A stretch of DNA of 58,036 nt from an uncultured Acidobacteriota bacterium (GCA_937925645.1 CALAMB010000108.1:1-58036), one strand, 5' to 3'; shown: positions 6,601 to 15,207, counted from the first letter of the stretch. Numbers and translations: made by a program. Notes: a model not told the origin generated them from the letters alone.

Positions 6601-8062
6601 TATGGGATTCGAAGCGGGCGATGTCGGGAAACTGGCGTTGAAAAAACCGGGCGTAGATCCCGCCCAGGCCTTGGGGGAATTCATCGGTCCGGTCCAGGGA
6701 CAGCCGGCCTTCGGCCAGCTCGGAGCGGAGCCATTCAGCGTATAAAAACAGACCTTCACTGCGGTGGAGAATAGCGTCGAGAACTGCCGGATCGGGTGCC
6801 TGCCCGGTCAGTGCGCCCAGTTCCCGGGTGAGGAACAGACGAATGTCCGCTTCGTTCTCCGACAGGTTGGCGTCGAGAACATATGGCGTCAGGCCCTGGA
6901 GGGGGTGTGTGACGGCCGGATCCGGTCGACTGGTGAGGATCAGCCGCAGCCACGGCGGGGTCTTCAGGAACTCGGCGGCGATGAATTCGGCCAGTTCATT
7001 GCGGCCGCCGCTGGTGGACTCGTCCAGGCCGTCGATGAGGACGACGACGGTGCGGTCCGGCACAGGAAATCCGGCCGACAGCGGTTGGACCACGAACAGA
7101 TCGAACAGGGTCTGGGCATTCGAATCAGGGATTGCCGCTTCGAGGGGCAAGGCGGCCAGGCGGTTCTGGTAATCCGGCAATTGCGAGCTGAGCTGGTAGG
7201 CGATGGACAGGACGGCTCGCCGGGGATCGGCCTTGAGTGCGTGCCCGTGGCGGCACAGGTGGAAGGCGGCCACCTCGCGCCGTGAGGAGCAGAGCCAGGC
7301 GGAGAGAGCCGTTTTTCCGGCGCCGGGCGGAGCCAGGATCCAGAAGATCCGCCCCGCCGACGAATCGCCCAGCCATTCGGTTATCCGATCGAGAATCCAC
7401 CGCCGCCCGGTGAATCGGGACAGATGCTGGAGGATGTCGGCCTCGAACGGCAGGGGTTGAAGCAGTTGGAGCAGGCGGGCCTGGGAATGGTTGGCGGGCG
7501 GGTTGTCCTGCTCCAGCGCGTCCGCCAACTGGTTGAATTTGTAGTCATATCGCTCGTTGCGCTCGGGCAGAGGGAGACAGTCCTTCATGTCCAGCCACTG
7601 GATCCGGCAGATGGACAGCGGCGGCTCACACCACACCACCATGACCGGAATGAGGGGGAGCCGCCGCTCGAGGGCGCGGCTGATCTCGTTCAGGCAGTAA
7701 CCGTCGGGCCGGCGCACGGAGTGGGGGGTCATCAGGAGGATCAGACGACCCCGGCCCGGATCGGCCGCGGCCCACTCGAGACCCTCCTCGATGTAGCGCT
7801 CCCAATCCGACCCGGGCCGCAGCCGATCCAGGTCGAACCAGACCTCGTGGCCGCGGGAGACCAGGTCGGTCTTCAGCCGGGCGGCGAGCTGGGCGTGTTC
7901 GTCATGGCCGTAGCTGATAAAAATCCGGCGGGAAACCGGTTGCGCAATTCCTCCAAACTCGTGGCGACAGTCTTCGCAGATGTAGACCTGCCGCTTGGGA
8001 CTGAACAACACATCCCGCGAATTGCAGGCCGGGCAGAAAAAGGATGGTTCGGGCGGCGCCAT
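3656..8062 (-). CDS. Zinc ribbon-TIR-NACHT/STAND-14xWD40-zinc ribbon protein
   Basis: This 1,468-aa protein has, in order: an N-terminal zinc ribbon (CPAC at 10-13, CEDC at 29-32); a TIR domain (about 45-165, starting RRIFISYGHDEH, with Glu126 in YCLNE at the place of the catalytic Glu of NAD-cleaving TIRs); a STAND-class NTPase (Walker A PPGAGKT 245-251, Walker B VVVLIDGLDE 339-348, ILTSRPD near 375-381); a helical region with low-complexity linker (about 480-785); fourteen WD40 blades (about 790-1375), enough for two seven-bladed propellers; and a C-terminal CPWC...CPHC ribbon. STAND proteins use the repeat region to sense a trigger and oligomerise; TIR domains then signal or deplete NAD+. 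Immunity or stress signalling is therefore inferred, not shown. No transmembrane segment is seen. The start has only a weak ribosome binding site. Confidence 0.9.
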   Translation of the reverse strand: MAPPEPSFFCPACNSRDVLFSPKRQVYICEDCRHEFGGIAQPVSRRIFISYGHDEHAQLAARLKTDLVSRGHEVWFDLDRLRPGSDWERYIEEGLEWAAADPGRGRLILLMTPHSVRRPDGYCLNEISRALERRLPLIPVMVVWCEPPLSICRIQWLDMKDCLPLPERNERYDYKFNQLADALEQDNPPANHSQARLLQLLQPLPFEADILQHLSRFTGRRWILDRITEWLGDSSAGRIFWILAPPGAGKTALSAWLCSSRREVAAFHLCRHGHALKADPRRAVLSIAYQLSSQLPDYQNRLAALPLEAAIPDSNAQTLFDLFVVQPLSAGFPVPDRTVVVLIDGLDESTSGGRNELAEFIAAEFLKTPPWLRLILTSRPDPAVTHPLQGLTPYVLDANLSENEADIRLFLTRELGALTGQAPDPAVLDAILHRSEGLFLYAEWLRSELAEGRLSLDRTDEFPQGLGGIYARFFQRQFPDIARFESHILPALEAIAAARQPLTLTDLAALFGWSDRERAMFARAVAGLFPAPDGVIRPFHRSLLDWLQDPGRAGPYYVSGADGHRRLAEWGWREHAAGADRLGAYNRLHLARHLLALERWDDLAVLLSDLHFIAARCAHDDIYDLVGDFRAALDALPENQPQRKRDADQAAACRRWIRESAEYAARATARQRVTPGDGDTPPAPVLPAVPPARMPAIRDGRKEESIPAGGGGGRASRLRAFAQFLGAESHDLALFGDWPGYLVQQAANSASSGPLAEAAADLLTDGATPPLLVRAPAFRPPYNPRPALLRTLAGHTDWVWAAAMTPDGQRIVSGGMDGTLRLWEANSGQCLRTIGGFAGSVAAVAVSADGRRAVTAASGDNRIRTWDLESGEQLGSLYCPWGAVYALALTPDGGRMALGCADKWVRLVDLAGGDAVELHSHRHRITAVSITPDGGTVVSASLGASLRVWNVSNRRLEHVLSGHAQEVRGVAVTPGGERAASAGGEGTVRIWDLSDGSCVRILSGHTREVYAVALSADGRLALSCSNDETVRLWNVANGECLRVFHAHQGTVLNVAMAADGRLGASSGKDGTLRLWDLDGGRCPPPPDGHAGWIEAVALTPDGAQAATAGRDLAIAVWDTPVASRSRTLAGHTASVFALAATSDGRTLLSGGKDHTVRCWNRATGECTGVFTGHAGEVAAVAVLPGGREAMSVGWDKRLLRWEMATGTVRMAAENSGGFLYAVAPTPDGRLALTGDADGRVRLWCLDSGDCLDSFEGHRHWVEAVAVAPDGRTALSGSRDHTLRIWDLPTRRCRFTDDTFGDAVIALAVSPDARWAVAGSLDRTIRVLDLGSGETVLVATHPAPVAAIALRGRRLLVGDRAGQPTVYELYNLPMGAARVTAEPVDQATGQDGSEVVQALCPWCGRFSAVPAAVLTTLASFRSAGSPAGEPPAWLSLGVDAWDHPDLAFPCPHCAGPLRSNPFRVEHDAP

Positions 8063-8144
8063 GTTGCGCCCATTCTACGGAACATTCCATGGCGCCGTCA
8101 ATGGATGCGCAGCCGCCGGGCAATACCGCCACCCGGGCGGCGGA

Positions 8145-8588
8145 TCATTCCGCCTTGCGAAAGCGGGCGCCCAGCAGCACGCCCGCGGCGCCGAGGAGCG
8201 GGTTGAGCAGCGTCAGCCATGTGGGCTGCTGCGCCATCTGCATCGCGTCGAAGTTGGAAACCTCGGCGGAGCGCGCCGCCGGCACCGGCTCGCCGGAGTG
8301 GGTGAACTCCATGGCCGCGACGGCCAGGCCCAGCGCCACCACCACCACGACCAGCGCGATCACCGCGGCGCGGCGGCGCCCGATGAGGGCGCACACCCAG
8401 CCGCCGACCATCGCGGCGACAACGCTCAGGACGACGCTCGCCGCGATCCAAAGCGTCGACACGTCGAAGGATTTGGGCTGGAAGGAGCCCTCCGGGCCGA
8501 TGACCAGGTAGGCCGCGGAGAACGTGGCGAACACAAGCACGGCCATGGCCAGGTAGCCGGCGATGACCGCCAGAATGATACGCAGCAT
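8145..8588 (-). CDS. Four-helix integral membrane protein, unknown function
   Basis: The 147-aa product starts MLRIILAVIAGYLAM with GAGGAG 7 nt upstream, which favours it over an in-frame start at 8738. Four hydrophobic segments are seen (about residues 3-28, 43-63, 69-92 and 120-142), with a possibly periplasmic loop between the last two and a basic C-terminus. I do not recognise the family. It is divergent from the Ser/Thr kinase gene across a 199-bp gap and 82 bp from the TIR-NACHT gene start. Confidence 0.75.
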   Translation of the reverse strand: MLRIILAVIAGYLAMAVLVFATFSAAYLVIGPEGSFQPKSFDVSTLWIAASVVLSVVAAMVGGWVCALIGRRRAAVIALVVVVVALGLAVAAMEFTHSGEPVPAARSAEVSNFDAMQMAQQPTWLTLLNPLLGAAGVLLGARFRKAE

Positions 8589-8787
8589 GGGCAGTCTCCT
8601 CGATAACGGAATGGGTGAAAGCCACCCGTTTGGATGAACGCGGCCGGCCCGCGGTTCCACATTCCGCATCCTGTCCGATCCGGATTTGCGCTCGCGGCGC
8701 GATTGTGCTGAAATAGACGGCAGGACCACCGTTCCCACACGGCCCGACCCGGCTCACGACCCGTGGATCCCGACAGGAGGGAGCGCC

Positions 8788-11607
8788 ATGAACGACACCG
8801 AACGCCCCGATCGCGACGCCCGGATGCGGGAGATTCTGGCGCTGGCGCGCCAGGTTCCCGAGGACGTGCGCGACGATTTTCTGCGCCTGACCTGCGGCGG
8901 CGACGCCGGGCGGCATCTCGAGATGACCCGTCTGCTGGCGGGACCGGCGGACACCGCCGCGGCGCCGCCGGACGCCTCGCCGCCGCCGCCCGGGGGCGTG
9001 ACGGACTTCGCGCCCGGCGACCGGGTGGGCCCCTACCGGATCGTCCGCACGCTGGGCTCCGGCAGCATGGGGACCGTGTTCCTGGCGGAGCAGGAGCAGC
9101 CGGTGCGGCGCCTGGTCGCCATGAAATTCATGTTCCGGAGCTCCCCGGACCCGGCCGTGATCACGCGGCTGCAGGCGGAAAAGCAGGCCCTGGCGCTGAT
9201 GAACCACTCGGGCATCGCCCGGATCTACGACGCGGGCGCCACGCCGGAGGGGCTCCCCTACTTCGTGATGGAGTACATCGCCGGCGAACCGTTGACGGCA
9301 TACTGCGACAACCGGAAACTGCCGCTGGCCGAGCGCCTGCGACTCATGATCCGGGTCTGCCAGGCGGTTCAGCACGCCCACCAGAAGGGGATCATCCACC
9401 GGGATCTCAAGCCGTCCAACATCCTGGTGCACGAGGAGGACGGCCGCCCGGTGCCCAAGGTCATCGATTTCGGAATCGCCAAGGCGATCCAGCAGGAGCA
9501 GGACGCCGCCGCGGTCGACGCCACCCATTCGGGCGGCGTCGTGGGCACGCCGGCTTACATGAGTCCCGAGCAGATCACCCTGGGCGAGGACGTGGACACG
9601 CGGACGGACATCTACGCCCTGGGCATGACGCTGTACGAGCTGCTCACCGGCCGGGGCCCGTTCGAGTCGGAAGGCGCCAACCTGTACGAGTTGCTGTTCG
9701 CGGTGCTGGAAAAGACGCCACCCCCGCCGGCGGAGCGACTCCGGGCGCTGGGCGCCGGGCAGGCCGAGGCGGCGGCCGCGGCCCGGCGGACATCGCCCCG
9801 GGCGCTCCGGCAGGCCCTGGCGGGCGACCTGCGCTGGATTGTGAACCGGACCCTGCAGAAACAGAAGCAGGACCGCTACGCGTCCGCCTCCGAGCTGGCG
9901 GCCGACCTGGAACGCCACCTGCAACGGCAGCCGGTGCTGGCGGCGCCGCCCGCCGGCTACCGGGCCGGCTGGTACCGTTTCCGGCAGTTCGTCCGGCGGC
10001 ACACCGTGGGCGTCGCCGCGTCGGCGGCGATTCTGCTGCTGCTGTCGGGGATCACGGCGGTTTCGGTCCGGTTCGCGGTGGTCACCTCGCAGCAGGCGCG
10101 ACAGATCCAGACGGAGCGGGACCGCGCCGAGACCATCACCCGGTTCCTGCTGGACATCTTCCAGTTCGCCAACCCGTACGACGCGCGGGGGGGCGAGATC
10201 ACCGTCCGGCAGCTCCTGGACCGCGCGTCGCGGCGCATCCGCTTCGAGCTCGACGCCCAGCCCCGGCTCAAGGCGTCCCTGCTCGAGGCGGTGGCCAGCA
10301 CCTACGCCGGCCTCGGGCTCTACGCGCCGGCCCGGATCCAGCAGGCCGAGGCGCTGCGAATCGTCGAGCGCGAGCTGGGCCGCGGGCACGAAACCACGGC
10401 GGCGGCGCGGGGCCGGCTGGCGGACATCGAGCTCAAGGCGGGCAACCTGGCCGCGGCCGAGCGACAGGTCACCGCGGCCCGCCACGCCCTGGAAGCCCGC
10501 GGGTTGACGCACGACGCCCGGTATGCCGCCGTCCTGCAATCGCAGGCGCTGCTCCGCAAGGAGCAGGGCCAATACGCGCCCGCCGCGGAATTGCTGGCGC
10601 GGGCCGTGGCCATCAACCAGGCCGCCGGGCCGGCCTCGGCCGAAGCCGTGCGGAGCAACTGGCATAACCTGGCCAACGTCTACATCGAGCAGGGCGACTA
10701 CGGCCGGGCCGGAGAGCTGATGCAGCGCGTGCTGGAAGAGAAGCGGCACGTTTATCGCAGCGCGCACCCGTCGCTGGCCCAGAGCATCAACGACCTGGCG
10801 GTGATCTGGCTGGGACAGGGGGATTTCGCCGCCGCGGAGCCGCTGGCGCGCGAGTCCGTCGCCATGTTCCGCCAGACGCTCGGAGAAGAGAACCCCGAGC
10901 TGGCGCACGCTTTGAACAACCTGGCCTCGGTGCTGGCCAATCAGGGCAAGGCGGAGGAGGCCGAAGCGTGCCAGCGTGAAGCCCTGCGGCTGCACGAAGC
11001 GTTCCTGGGCCCGGACCACTACATCACGGGCAAGAGCACCTACAACCTGGGATTCATCCTGGACGGCCGGAACGACGCCGAGGCCGAACGCCTGTACCGG
11101 CAGGCGGTGGAACTCCTGCGCCGCAGCGTCGGGCCCGGTCACGTGGAAGTGGCCACCGCCCTGCACAACCTGGCGGCCAACCTTGACCGCCAGGGGAAGT
11201 ACGCGGCGGCCGAGGCGGCCAGCCGCGAGGCGCTAACCATTTTCGGCCAGGCCGTGGGGGAGGCGCACCCGCTGTTCAGCGTGGTGCAGCGGGGGCTGGC
11301 CCGGATCCTGCTGGACCGCGGTCGGCTCGACGAGGCCGGCCGGCTGCTGCACGAGGCGGCGGCCCGGCTGGAGACCGCCTTCGGTCCGGATCACTGGCGG
11401 GTGGCCCAGGTGCGCAACGACCTGGGCGAATACCTCTGGCGGACGGGCGAGCGGTCGCGAGGCGAGGCGATGCTGCGGGAATCGTACGAGGCGCTCCGCG
11501 ACAAGAAGGGGCCGGACGACTACGACACCCGGATCGCCGCCGAGCGCCTGGCGCGAGTGTACGCGGCCACCGGCCGCCGACAACAGGCCGAAGCGTTGAA
11601 ACGCTGA
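8788..11607 (+). CDS. PknB-type Ser/Thr protein kinase with transmembrane helix and TPR domain
   Basis: The 939-aa protein starts at an ATG with AGGAGG 7 nt upstream. The kinase domain (about residues 83-380) is complete: glycine loop LGSGSMGTV (89-97), Lys113, HRDLKPSN with catalytic Asp206, DFG Asp228, and activation segment GTPAYMSPEQ. One transmembrane helix (about 406-432) follows, then a long array of TPR repeats to the C-terminus with the recurring L-NNLA / HNLA phrase of kinesin-light-chain-type TPRs. The kinase would be cytoplasmic with the TPR region on the other side of the membrane, sensing or scaffolding. Such kinases are abundant in Acidobacteriota and Planctomycetes. Monocistronic by appearance; substrates unknown. 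Confidence 0.93.
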   Translation: MNDTERPDRDARMREILALARQVPEDVRDDFLRLTCGGDAGRHLEMTRLLAGPADTAAAPPDASPPPPGGVTDFAPGDRVGPYRIVRTLGSGSMGTVFLAEQEQPVRRLVAMKFMFRSSPDPAVITRLQAEKQALALMNHSGIARIYDAGATPEGLPYFVMEYIAGEPLTAYCDNRKLPLAERLRLMIRVCQAVQHAHQKGIIHRDLKPSNILVHEEDGRPVPKVIDFGIAKAIQQEQDAAAVDATHSGGVVGTPAYMSPEQITLGEDVDTRTDIYALGMTLYELLTGRGPFESEGANLYELLFAVLEKTPPPPAERLRALGAGQAEAAAAARRTSPRALRQALAGDLRWIVNRTLQKQKQDRYASASELAADLERHLQRQPVLAAPPAGYRAGWYRFRQFVRRHTVGVAASAAILLLLSGITAVSVRFAVVTSQQARQIQTERDRAETITRFLLDIFQFANPYDARGGEITVRQLLDRASRRIRFELDAQPRLKASLLEAVASTYAGLGLYAPARIQQAEALRIVERELGRGHETTAAARGRLADIELKAGNLAAAERQVTAARHALEARGLTHDARYAAVLQSQALLRKEQGQYAPAAELLARAVAINQAAGPASAEAVRSNWHNLANVYIEQGDYGRAGELMQRVLEEKRHVYRSAHPSLAQSINDLAVIWLGQGDFAAAEPLARESVAMFRQTLGEENPELAHALNNLASVLANQGKAEEAEACQREALRLHEAFLGPDHYITGKSTYNLGFILDGRNDAEAERLYRQAVELLRRSVGPGHVEVATALHNLAANLDRQGKYAAAEAASREALTIFGQAVGEAHPLFSVVQRGLARILLDRGRLDEAGRLLHEAAARLETAFGPDHWRVAQVRNDLGEYLWRTGERSRGEAMLRESYEALRDKKGPDDYDTRIAAERLARVYAATGRRQQAEALKR

Positions 11608-11678
11608 GCCAACCGAAAGGAAAGCCGTCGCCCGTTCCAAATCATCGGGACCGGCTTCCAACCGCTCTGTCGGTGTGA

Positions 11679-11879
11679 TCAGTCTCGGTCGAGGACAATG
11701 GCCTGGACAGGGCAGGCGTCGGCGGCTTCCTGCGCCGTGGCCGTGACGCCCAATGCCGCGTGGTCGGGGTGCCTCGCCACGGCCACGTCGCCCGCCATCT
11801 CGAACACCTCCGGGCAGAGGTCCGTGCACAGGGTGCACCCGGTGCACAATTCGGGATCCACATACGCGCGGTTGCCCAT
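11679..11879 (-). CDS. Ferredoxin, single [4Fe-4S] cluster type
   Basis: The 66-aa protein has Cys12-x2-Cys15-x2-Cys18-x3-Cys22-Pro near the N-terminus and Cys56-Pro near the C-terminus. This fits a one-cluster [4Fe-4S] ferredoxin in which Cys12, Cys15, Cys18 and Cys56 bind the cluster. The protein is acidic and soluble, so it is a low-potential electron carrier. The start is supported by GAGGAGG upstream. It lies 83 bp downstream of the Cys-rich PAS gene on the same strand; a redox partnership is possible but unproven. Confidence 0.9.
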   Translation of the reverse strand: MGNRAYVDPELCTGCTLCTDLCPEVFEMAGDVAVARHPDHAALGVTATAQEAADACPVQAIVLDRD

Positions 11880-11962
11880 GGCGGCCTCCTCGTCAAAAAC
11901 ATCAGGATGATTGTAGCATGACCGGGCCCGGCGCCGGCGGACGCGGTCCGGTTGACGACCGG

Positions 11963-12481
11963 TCAGTACTCGTCCGGGGGGATCGGCTCGATCCTGAGCA
12001 GAACCGACGGCCCCAGGCGCTCGGTGGAAATCCAGAACACCGGCCGGGCGCCGCTCGGGATGCGGCTCATGTCCGGATAGGCGGGAACCCGGTGGAGGGC
12101 GCGTCCCGTGGCGAAGGTCTCGTTGATGCACCCGCGGATGGCGCAGCTCCGGCAGTGCACGGTCCGGCCACAGCCGCCGGGCTCGCGGGCGTGGCGGCAT
12201 TCCAGGGCGTCGCCGCCCAGCAGCCCCTCGAGGGCGGCGGGATCCTGACCCGCGAGGTCGCCGGCGGCGGCGTTGGCGGCGTGGATCCGGCCGTCGTCAT
12301 CGACGAGGAACACCGGGCCGTCCAACCGGTCCAGAAAGGCCCGCATGGGCACCTTCCGGTGGACCAGGAGCCGGTCCACGCAGTCGGGGCACACACCGTA
12401 ACTGACGGGCGCGTCATCGGGGATGCCGTTTTCCGGAGCCGTCAGTTCCCGGCTGCACCAGGCGCAGTGCGTTCTCACCAT
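11963..12481 (-). CDS. Cys-rich PAS-domain protein, probable redox or metal sensor
   Basis: The 172-aa protein begins with a two-pair cysteine motif (CAWC at 6-9, CPDC at 31-34) that could form a zinc ribbon. A PAS-like domain follows (about 45-170, with FLVDDDGRIHAAN as the first strand pair). A cysteine cluster sits inside it at Cys95, Cys104, Cys110, Cys113 and Cys118, an arrangement that could hold an Fe-S cluster or heme. No output domain is attached, so it would act through a partner. The ATG at 12481 has GGAGGGAG upstream. It follows the HerA-like gene by 41 bp and precedes a ferredoxin gene, which suits a redox role. Confidence 0.75.
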   Translation of the reverse strand: MVRTHCAWCSRELTAPENGIPDDAPVSYGVCPDCVDRLLVHRKVPMRAFLDRLDGPVFLVDDDGRIHAANAAAGDLAGQDPAALEGLLGGDALECRHAREPGGCGRTVHCRSCAIRGCINETFATGRALHRVPAYPDMSRIPSGARPVFWISTERLGPSVLLRIEPIPPDEY

Positions 12482-12522
12482 GACTTGCGACTCCCTCCGC
12501 CGCCGATCGTTCCACCGGCCGG

Positions 12523-14970
12523 CTATAGCCGGACCGGGACCCAAAGCAGGGTGAAGCCGAGCACCTGGATGTCGGTTTTCTCCAGCCGGACCGGCAGCGT
12601 CTCGATCTCCTCCACCCGCCGGTTCGCCTCCTGCTCCAGCCGGGCGATCTGCTCGGCCAGCTCCTTCTCCATGACGGCGACATCCGCTTCAAGGTCTTTC
12701 ACCAGTTGGGATTTGGCCTCGACCGATTGGGCGCTGGCGGAAGTCATCCGGCGTTTGGTCATGGCGCCGGAAAACGCCCGCCGGCTGCGCGACCCCAGGA
12801 ACATGCCCAGGATGCTCTCGCCGGCGCTGATCAGCTCCTCGTTGCGCCGCGCGGCGTGGGCCTGCTCCTTGTGGGCCAGCTCGATCCGGGCGCGCTGCAG
12901 GCGGTCGCCCAGGGTGTTCAGCTTCTTCTGGTAGCGGTTCTTCAGCGCCCGGACCTCGGCGTCGGCCTCGTCGTCGGCGGCAGCGCGGCAGCGGGCGACG
13001 AACGCGTCGCGGCTCTCGCCGGGCTGCGCGACCAGTTTCAGGGCGGCGTGGCGGTGCAGTTCGATGGATTCCTCGCGCCAGACGTCCTCGAGCACCGTGT
13101 TCGTCAGGGCCGCCTCGGCCTTCCGGTCCTGCCATGAGGCCGCCACCGGGGCGAAGCGGGCGCCGGCCGCCGGCGGAACCGACAGCGGGGCGCCGGCCCA
13201 GACGTCGCTCAGGTTCTCCCAGACCGGTGTCACGGCCGCGTCCAGCGGACCGGCGGCGCGGTAGAATTCGTGCTCGGCGAAGAAATGGTGGCGTTCCTCG
13301 TCGAAGACCGCCTTCACCCGAGCCAGGACGTACGGCGCGTAGCGAAAGGGGCGCGCCTCGGGCACCGCGACTTTCGAGAACAGGCTCTTCATCTCCTCGT
13401 AGTGGGCGGAGCCCGGCGCGAGGTAAACCCGCGGCCAGTTTGAAAACACCTGCGGTTCGGCCGGCAGGTCGCCGTCCAGGGCCGCGGGCGCGGACGGGGC
13501 GGGGGCGGACGGCCCGGCGGACGCCGCCGGACCCGCCGCCGCCGCGGGCGGCGGCGCCGCTTCGGTCGCGGACGGCTTCTGCAGCACGCCCGTCGTGTAC
13601 AGCGATGCCACGTTGACCAGACTCATGGGGCCGGCCAGGTAGCTCATGGCCCAGCGGGTCGTGATGAAAGCCAGCGCCGCCTCGTGGACGTTCTTGACCA
13701 GAAACTGCCGCTTCTGGAGCGCCGACATGGCCGCGTCGGTTTCGGCGCGGCCGGACCCGCCGCCGGCCAGCTCGAGGCCGTCCAGGAGGCGGGCCTTGTC
13801 GCCCTCGGCCTGGAGCCGACCGATGAACCAGGTGCCCATGTTGGTGAGCCCCTTGTAGTCCACGTCCACGGGGTTCTGGGTGGCCAGCAGCACGCCCACG
13901 CCGAATGCCCGCGCCTGTTTCAGCAGGGTCAGGAGCGGTCCCTTGGCCGCCGGGTTGCGCGGGTACGGCGGCGCGTAGCCGGCGATCTCGTCGAAGTAGA
14001 GGAGCGCGCGCAGGGCGTCGGAACCCTGTTGGCGCCGCATCCAGGCGACCAGCTCGTTGAGCACCGCGGCGACGACGAACATCCGCTCGGCGTCGCTCAG
14101 ATGGGCCAGGTAGAAGATGTTGCACGGCGCCCGGCCGCCCCGCTCGGCCAGCAGCGCGTCCATGGCCAGGGGCGAGCCCTGGCGCCACAGGGCGAAGGAG
14201 GGCGCGGCGACGATGCCGTTGAGGGTCATGGCCAGCTTGCGCCGCTGGGCCGGCGGGTACAGCTCGTCCACCGGAAAGATGCCCAGCTTGGTCACCGGCG
14301 GCGACTGGATGGCGCCCAGCAGCGACTCCAGCGTCACCTCGTGCCCCTGACTCCAGAAGAACTCCAGGATGTTGGCGAGCAGGATGTGCTCGGGGCTCTG
14401 GATGGGATCGGCCTCGATGCCCACCAGCCCGAGCAGGGCCGCGGCGGCGCCGGAAACGCGGTCGGCGCGCCGCTCCGGATCGGCCAGGTCGCCGCGATCC
14501 GGCTGGAGCATGCTCAGGACGTTCAGCGGTTCGCCCGCGGAGGAGCCGGGGGTGAAGACGCGGAAGGCGGCCTGCTCCCGGAGCTGAGCCAGCCGTTCGG
14601 GCCCGACGGTCCACTTGGCCAGCCCGTCGCGCCACGAGGCGGCGGTCTCCGCCGCCAGTTGGGCCGGCTCGCACCCGCGCCGGCGCGCCTCGGCCGCCGA
14701 GACCCAGGGGGCGAACGCCGCCGCCTCGAATCCGGGGAACTGGAGGCACAGGTTGGCCAGGTCGCCCTTGGGATCGAGGATGACCAGCGGGATCCGCTGC
14801 AGCAGCAGCTCCTCGAGCAGGATCAGGGCCAGGCCGGTCTTGCCGCTGCCCGTCATGCCCACGATCAGGCCGTGAGTGGTCAGGTCGTCGGGATCGTAGT
14901 GCCAGGGTCCCTTGGGCGCGCCGCCGGGCGCGTCCAGCGAAGCACCCACGTACAGTTTGGCGTTGGCCAT
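12523..14970 (-). CDS. HerA/FtsK-superfamily ATPase (DUF87-like) with C-terminal coiled coil
   Basis: The 815-aa protein carries an N-terminal HerA-like AAA+ ATPase: Walker A GMTGSGKT (38-45), DPKGD (66-70), Walker B LLYFDEI (323-329) and LLATQNP (361-367), the sensor-like motif common in HerA and VirB4/TrwB relatives. An Ala/Pro-rich linker (about 465-500) and a long charged region with coiled-coil character (about 645-790) follow. Proteins of this class form hexameric rings that pump DNA. No NurA nuclease, Sir2 or other defence partner is adjacent, so the role (DNA repair, translocation or defence) stays open. The start has GAGGAAGG upstream. Confidence 0.85.
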   Translation of the reverse strand: MANAKLYVGASLDAPGGAPKGPWHYDPDDLTTHGLIVGMTGSGKTGLALILLEELLLQRIPLVILDPKGDLANLCLQFPGFEAAAFAPWVSAAEARRRGCEPAQLAAETAASWRDGLAKWTVGPERLAQLREQAAFRVFTPGSSAGEPLNVLSMLQPDRGDLADPERRADRVSGAAAALLGLVGIEADPIQSPEHILLANILEFFWSQGHEVTLESLLGAIQSPPVTKLGIFPVDELYPPAQRRKLAMTLNGIVAAPSFALWRQGSPLAMDALLAERGGRAPCNIFYLAHLSDAERMFVVAAVLNELVAWMRRQQGSDALRALLYFDEIAGYAPPYPRNPAAKGPLLTLLKQARAFGVGVLLATQNPVDVDYKGLTNMGTWFIGRLQAEGDKARLLDGLELAGGGSGRAETDAAMSALQKRQFLVKNVHEAALAFITTRWAMSYLAGPMSLVNVASLYTTGVLQKPSATEAAPPPAAAAGPAASAGPSAPAPSAPAALDGDLPAEPQVFSNWPRVYLAPGSAHYEEMKSLFSKVAVPEARPFRYAPYVLARVKAVFDEERHHFFAEHEFYRAAGPLDAAVTPVWENLSDVWAGAPLSVPPAAGARFAPVAASWQDRKAEAALTNTVLEDVWREESIELHRHAALKLVAQPGESRDAFVARCRAAADDEADAEVRALKNRYQKKLNTLGDRLQRARIELAHKEQAHAARRNEELISAGESILGMFLGSRSRRAFSGAMTKRRMTSASAQSVEAKSQLVKDLEADVAVMEKELAEQIARLEQEANRRVEEIETLPVRLEKTDIQVLGFTLLWVPVRL

Positions 14971-15151
14971 GGGTCACCTTCCTCGAGGTCCGGATTTGCC
15001 AACCCCCAGTCTATCCAATTTTCGACCGGCAATAAATCAGAAATCGCGCCGGTCGGCGCACCGGACTGCCGTCCGCTTCTCGGGGCCGCCGCCGGGTCCG
15101 GGCCGGGGCATCCGGATCCCGGCGGCGGGATCAGCCGCGGTCACGGAGGGC

Positions 15152-15182
15152 TTGCTCCGACCACTTGCGATTGTGCTATAAT
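15152..15182 (+). promoter_or_regulatory. Candidate sigma70-type promoter upstream of PilZ gene
   Basis: A perfect -10 TATAAT (15177-15182) has a weak -35 TTGCTC (15152-15157) 19 bp upstream. It would give a leader of roughly 185 nt before the PilZ start. The gene-free stretch 14971-15374 holds otherwise only this promoter and the hairpin at 15208-15225. Confidence 0.5.
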
Positions 15183-15207
15183 ACGGCTTACCATCGCTGG
15201 GCTGTAG

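Noticed and set aside
8098..11166. 1,022-codon open frame on the minus strand
   Set aside because: It is the antisense shadow of the Ser/Thr kinase gene in GC-rich DNA; the product is Arg/Gly/His-rich and has no domain, whereas the plus strand encodes a complete kinase and TPR array.
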